Shown: positions 58,951 through 64,000 of the stretch, piece after piece
How the letters are laid out: every line of letters begins with the position of its first letter
How positions within the stretch are numbered: the stretch's first letter is position 1
NCBI GenBank assembly: GCA_035582835.1
Contig: JAYKAV010002766.1
Span: 2,316,234 to 2,380,233, forward strand
Source of the DNA: Phoebastria nigripes
Taxonomy: Eukaryota > Chordata > Aves > Procellariiformes > Diomedeidae
Length of the DNA: 64,000 nucleotides
Direction: 5' to 3'
The notes under the pieces: generated by a model
What the model saw: only the letters and a program-made list of their open reading frames with translations
Database searches by the model: none
Told to the model about the DNA's origin: nothing
Translations under genes and position numbers: made by a program

Positions 58951-60240
58951 ACGTTGCAGCCAGGTGGGACGGCNGCAGGCGGGCTCTGCACGCAGGGTGT
59001 TGATCTGGCCAGCGCAGGCTGCGAGGGAGCGGGGTCCCGCGGGGCTGTCCCGCCGCCCCGTCCCCTCCTGCCCCGGCACCGGCCGGGTGCTGCCGCCGCC
59101 GCGCTCGTCCCTGTGTCACTGTGAGCTGCGCGGTCCCACCGGCACCTGCCGTGCCGTCGCCGGGGATGTGCCATCGCCGGGGCGCGGGAGTCGCCCGGTG
59201 TGTGCTGGTGCTGGCCGGGTTCCCCCCAGCAGAAAAGGCCTTTGCAGCAGAAGGCGCCTTTTGAACCGAAAAGGACGTCTTCCTTATGCTTGACATCCTC
59301 TCCTTTTTAATAAAAATAGAAACACTGGAATTCCAGGGTTGGGCTCATTTTCCTTCCTCTTTCTTCCTATTCCATGGCAGGGTGAGGGGTTTAAATTTCC
59401 CTAAGCCGTGAGAAAAGGCAGAGGGATGAAAAGCAAGAGGGAAAACCAAAATCCCGCAGGCATTTGGGAACAGGAGCACTTTTCTGCAGGGATGGCGTGA
59501 GCGGGCAGGCAGCAGCCGCTGCTTTTCGGTGCTAATCCTGGCCGTGGCCAGGCTCTGCCGTGCCGCAGGTGCCCCCATGCCAGATGGGGAGCGGTGGCAC
59601 GTTTTTGAGGTCGGAAAGCAGAGTTTTCAGCAATTAGAGCGGCATGCCAAGATAAACCCCCGCTTCCTGGCGGGTCCGTTCCCATCAGCCTGTTTGGGTC
59701 CCGGCGAGACGGACCCTGGCGAGGGGCTCTCCTGGCGGGAACAGCCCAGCAAATTCTCTCTGCATGGGTGAAATTCCCTCCGCTACTGAGGTTATTATCT
59801 CCGAACAGGAACCAACAATATCCTTTCATTTAGGCACTAATTTGAACAATGTGCGCCGGCCGGGGGAGGAAGGGCGCTCGCTGCTCCGGAGCCTTTGAAA
59901 AATCCAGGCGGGAGCCAAACCAGAGGGAAAACAAAACCCCACAATGATGTGAATGGCTCGGCGATGCAGGGCCGCGGGCCGGTGCAGTGCCGGTGCTGGT
60001 GCCGGTGCTGAAGCCTCCAGCCATGCCACCCGCGCAAAGGGCAAAGCCACGTGCGCTTCCAGGGACACGCTGGCGAGAGCCGTGGTGCTGCCAGGCACAG
60101 GGACATCCCGGGGCACCAGGCGCCCGCGTCCCAGCTCGTATCGGGGGAAAATGATCGTTCAGGCCATCCTGGAGCCGAGAGCCCCGTCCATGGGGGGGTG
60201 TTTTGCCCACTGGGGAAAATCACCTCCTCTGCTTAACCAG
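58951..60240. other. GC-rich non-coding stretch
   Basis: No supported exon. Single N near 58974. A small gccggtgctggt-type repeat near 59985-60010. Confidence 0.5.
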
Positions 60241-60400
60241 CCTGTTCAGCCTCGTAATTACAATTTCCACAGGGCTGGAGGGTGCAGTAAAACACTTTTA
60301 AACTTGTTCTGTCATAAAGCTCACACTAGGCACCAGCAAAAGTCAGAGTGTGTAATTGATAACTATAAAACATTTTAATTTCCATTTTTCAGGAGCAGAC
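60241..60400. other. Small AT-rich island
   Basis: Contains cctcgtaattacaatttcca and aactataaaacattttaatt. Candidate regulatory element by composition only. Confidence 0.3.
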
Positions 60401-60607
60401 AAGACAAACGCAGCGGGAGGAAGGGAGCATCCGCCGAGGGCTCATGTGTCCCTCGCAGCTCCCCGCACCACCGCTCCAGCACCCAGGGGCTGGCGGCAGT
60501 GCCCGATGGGCTGCGGCCACCTCGCCCCGCGCCATTTGCAATGGGACCACCGTAGTTTGCAATTACTCCTCAACAGGGATCTCCTCTGGCACGTGGCCGG
60601 CAGCAGC

Positions 60608-60635
60608 AGCATCCCCATCCCCATCCCCATCCCTG
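60608..60635. repeat. CCCCAT microsatellite
   Basis: Three to four units of atcccc preceded by a short cag run. Confidence 0.8.
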
Positions 60636-60739
60636 TGCCTGGTGGGATGCAGCATCCCGTTCCCACTGGCCGCCCCAGTGCTGGTCCCTCCTGGGCAAGC
60701 CCCACAGGGGGTTGCAGGGGGAGCTGGGGCATTTCTACT

Positions 60740-61030
60740 GTATTTACTCTTAAAGTGCAGCCGTTATGAATATTCACACCCGTGTGGGGAGAGCAGGCGC
60801 GTTCCCCGACGGGGATATCAGTTGGAACATCATCTAATTGATTACGTGGAAATTGCTCCTGGTGGAAAGGGAAGCCCTTGCTTCGCTCTTGGTGAATTAA
60901 TTTAGCTTGTGCCATTCTTCGCTGTGCTCAATTAATCTTGTTAAAGTGATATAATTTCAGCTCGCACTTCACACACAGGGGTACCGGGGAGGCCCTGGCT
61001 GATAACGACGGGAGGTTAGTTAATGACGGG
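60740..61030. other. AT-rich island, candidate conserved non-coding element
   Basis: Contains gttatgaatattcacacccg, catctaattgattacgtgga, tgaattaatttagcttgtgc and ctcaattaatcttgttaaag. Repeated TAATT/ATTA cores are flanked by GC-rich DNA. Confidence 0.4.
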
Positions 61031-61390
61031 GTAATGGGGGCTCAGTCCCTTCAGCAGGAGGGACGGTGGTGGGAGAGGGGCTCCTGCCCCGCGCCGCTGG
61101 CCCCGATGTGCAGGATCCGCCCCGGGACTGGCGGGACCCTGGGGTGCCGTCCCTGCCGGGGGGGCCGGGGCCACCGGGATGCAGGACGCTGGGTGCCGCG
61201 GCTGGGACGCGCGGCGGGTCGGGTGCCTGGGCTGTCCCCGGCTCCGCGCCGAGACAAAGAGCGTCNGCTCCCGCGGCCCCCCGGCAGCTGGCGCGGGGGG
61301 ACGTAATCCCACAAAAGTCCTGCTCCGGGGGGATCAGCGGGAGAGGTGAGGGGCACGCCGCCGAGCCCCCGCCATCGCTGCCCCTTTCTA
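61031..61390. other. GC-rich non-coding stretch
   Basis: CpG-rich with one N near 61266. No supported gene. Confidence 0.5.
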
Positions 61391-61720
61391 TCCCCGCTAT
61401 TGACTGCCTAAACAGTTCTTTGGTGATTACAATGTAAATATAGCTTTTCATGGAGTAAAGGCCTTTTATGGGATCCACACACACTTAACCACTTAACCCC
61501 GGCGACAAAAAGAGCAGTGAATTAGCTGTTTAGAGGCTGCTCGTGCAGAAAAGCGGGCCCTGAATAGGATTTGGGGATCTCTGTGTATCAATTGCTATGC
61601 TCCAGGGGCCCTCAATGGGGCTTTTGGCGTTCGAGCATGTGCCAAAGGGCTCGCGTGGGTACGGATGGAGTGTCAAAAAAAAAAAAGAAGAAAAAAAGCA
61701 GCTGCTTCTCTTTAATAAAA
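61391..61720. other. AT-leaning island and A-rich tract
   Basis: Includes ttggtgattacaatgtaaat and a long impure A run at about 61675-61697. No coding sequence. Confidence 0.35.
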
Positions 61721-61726
61721 CAATGA

Positions 61727-61732
61727 TTTATT
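61727..61732 (-). terminator. Poly(A) signal, minus strand, gene unknown
   Basis: AATAAA in the minus-strand context CTATGAATAAATCATTG, followed by U-rich sequence. A plus-strand AATAAA lies at 61714-61719. It may end a transcript coming from the right, but no exon is recognised in 61.7-64 kb. Confidence 0.35.
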
Positions 61733-64000
61733 CATAGCGACTTGGGGAAGGGGCGGGGGGACACGGGGAAGTGCCAAAGCGTTGCTCGCCCTGCTCCGTG
61801 CCTGGGAGAGGCTCGGGGGCTGAGCCCACCTGGGGAGCAGGAGGCACAGGGACCCCCGGAGCAGCCCGTGGGGACCCCCAGAGCAGCCCAGGGACCAGAG
61901 CCGGCTCCCGCTGCGGCCCCAGCCAGGCAGCAAAGGGGTCCCTGTGGCTCCACTCCCTCAGCCCCAGGCACCTTTGGGGGGTGCAGGAGCCAGGGGCTGG
62001 GGGACACCCCCTGTGCTCTTCCCCTGCCATGTGGCCACCTCCGCAAAGCCGGGTGGCAGCCGGTGCCACCCCCTGCCCCGGGCGCAGCAGCGGGGCCATG
62101 CACGGGCACGGAGGCGGGGGCCGACATGGGGCTCAGTGTGCGGCCCCCCATGCCCAGGACGAGGCATTTTGGGACGGGCGCGGAGGAAGGCAGGCTGCGC
62201 TTGGTGTCCCAGGTTAAATGAGCCCAGGCTGCCATGGCCGTCCCCACCGAAGGATGCTGCAGCCGGGACAGGACCCTCGTCCCNCCGGGGTGGGCAGCCC
62301 GGGCTGGCGGGGGGTGGACGAGCATCCCCGGGCGGCTCAGCCGCCCCCCCGGCTGCGCCCGCCGCTGAACAAGAGAATCCTTCATGGAGCGGGGGTCGGG
62401 GGGGAGCAAACTCAAAGCAGATCTGAAATGAATGGCCTGAAATGAGGAGAGGCACCGGGACAAAGCCGGGGCTCGGCGTGGGAACTGGGGGGGTGGGAGG
62501 GATGAAAAGGCGGCAGCACGTGGCCAGGTGGGAGAGCGGCCGGCACCGGCACCAGCCGGGCTCCTTCCCGGCGGGATGTGGGTGTCCCCGCCGCAGCGGC
62601 TGGGTGTGCAGGGCCAGGGCTCGGAGCAGGGAACAGTGCCCGCCTGTTTGCTCACATGGAGCAAAAATCGGGGGGTGCGGGGACCCCAGCACGGCCACTC
62701 GGCATCGCTGCTCTGCGGCAGGAAAGCGACTCCGGAGGGACAGCAGCGGGTCCCGTCCCCTCCTCGCCGTGCCACACACGGGATCGCACTGAAGTCACGA
62801 AGGGCTGACAAGGAGCAGATCAAGTCAGGCCATGGTCCTATTTTTAGGCCCGTACAGATGGAAGGATAAAAGAGGAGGGGGGAGGCAGGGTAGGAATGGG
62901 AATGAAAGACAAACAAACGCCAAGCAGATGTTGGGAGCGGTGCTCTTCCCCTCGCAGGATGCGTGTGCGGCTCCCAGCGACACCGGCGCTGCCGGCCTCG
63001 GCCCCCAGAGCCCGGGGGGCCGGGGGGCCAGGGCAGAGCAGGGAGCGATGTCCCCTCCTGCTCATCCCCCATCGCCGGGGTTCACACCAGCACCCCGGGG
63101 CGGCGGTGCCGCATCAGCCCCGCGCCCTCGCTAGCGGCCCAAGGGGGCAAAACTGTAACGAGGCGGGGGAGGCAGTTTGGTGCCGGGCTCACGGGGTGCC
63201 CCAGGGGGGGCGTGGGGACGCGTCCCCCCTCCACTCGCCGTCCTTGCCCGTGCTCCGGGAGCTCCACTGACGCTGCAGCCGCTCGGTGGAGCCGAGCCCC
63301 TGCTGCGGGATGAGCGGGCAACGCCAGCGCGCCCGGCAAAGTTTGGGTGTGGATCTTGCTGTCAAGTTCCTGCACTTTGAATTAAAAATACCCCGCGGTC
63401 AACGTGGCGCAGCTCTAGGGACGAAGCTGTTGCTTTACGGAGCAGATCCGGTGCCCAGCTCGCCCCGGCTCATCCACCAGCCCGCGGGCACCAGCCTCGG
63501 CTGTGCCAACCCCGCCGCGTCCCTGCTGTGCCCTTCTTTGAGGCCTGATGGTTTCTCAAGGTCTTGCTGGACTGGGGTCATCACCAGGACTGCAATGGGG
63601 TTTGTTTTGCCATCTCCAGTTTCCGTTCAAGCTGGAGACACCAGCAGCGTCGCTCACAGGCTTTTAGCAGGAGCCAGGGACAAGACCCAGCCAGTGCATG
63701 GACAAATCCCAACCCCTCCAGACTTCAATAGGGCTTGGGGCCTTGGTGCTGGCTGATGAGTATCAAATCCAGCTCCTCCAGCCCTGCTTTTGCCCCCTGC
63801 AGATGTTCGGGGGTCTTTGCCAACTGCGTTGACCCCATCTAATCTTTTCTTCCTTCCTTTTCTTTTCCCTTTCCAGCAGAAGGGGATGGGATGGGGCGAC
63901 CGTGGCGGGTCAGACTGAGGGCTGTTTGCAGCCCTGCAGCCTCCCCGCAGCCGGGCAGCGACACCTCAGGAGCTGTTTTCATACTTTGGGGCTCATGTCA
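61733..64000. other. GC-rich right end of window, nothing recognised
   Basis: CpG-rich, with overlapping frames on both strands up to about 446 codons. They are Pro/Ala/Arg/Gly-rich and contain an N near 62284. No family-like sequence. May include 3' UTR of a gene beyond the edge. Confidence 0.45.

Noticed and set aside
61732..63072. 446-codon minus-strand frame
   Set aside because: Pro/Arg/Ala/Gly-rich composition in very GC-rich DNA, crosses an N, overlaps open frames on both strands, and shows no family-like segment.

Overview
This window is vertebrate nuclear DNA, most likely from a bird. The evidence is one spliced housekeeping gene with canonical GT/AG introns, one conserved vertebrate gene of unknown function, CpG-island promoters, very GC-rich gene-poor DNA broken up by AT-rich islands, few recognisable transposons and compact introns. 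The PSMB2 coding span is about 10.7 kb. The sequence is draft quality: it has a 333-base N gap and dozens of isolated single Ns. There is no operon, phage, CRISPR array or other prokaryotic system.

Layout. (1) Positions 500-11323, minus strand: a complete six-exon PSMB2, the proteasome 20S beta-4 subunit. All splice sites were read by eye; the product is 201 aa, the same length as human PSMB2. Its CpG-island promoter lies at about 11.0-11.8 kb. (2) About 12-47.7 kb: a 36-kb interval with no exon I can support. GC-rich filler alternates with AT-rich, homeodomain-motif-rich islands that look like candidate conserved non-coding elements. Several short MIR-like SINE relics are also present. (3) Positions 47.7-52.3 kb, minus strand: the orthologue of human C1orf216. 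It has a single coding exon (280 aa), a 3' UTR of about 1.8 kb, and a CpG island that contains the assembly gap. (4) Positions 52.7-64 kb: an unassigned minus-strand terminal exon candidate (53316-53447) with its own poly(A) signal at 52705. Beyond it is more non-coding DNA with strong CNE-like islands at 58.5-58.9 and 60.7-61.0 kb, and a further poly(A) signal at 61.73 kb.

The order PSMB2(-) then C1orf216(-) matches human 1p34.3, where TFAP2E lies beyond the 3' end of PSMB2 and CLSPN lies beyond C1orf216. The non-coding islands could therefore belong to a regulatory landscape, for example that of TFAP2E just outside the left edge, but this is inference. I found no convincing new biological system. 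The best leads are the unassigned exon near 53.4 kb, a protein-like frame inside PSMB2 intron 3, and the candidate enhancer islands.
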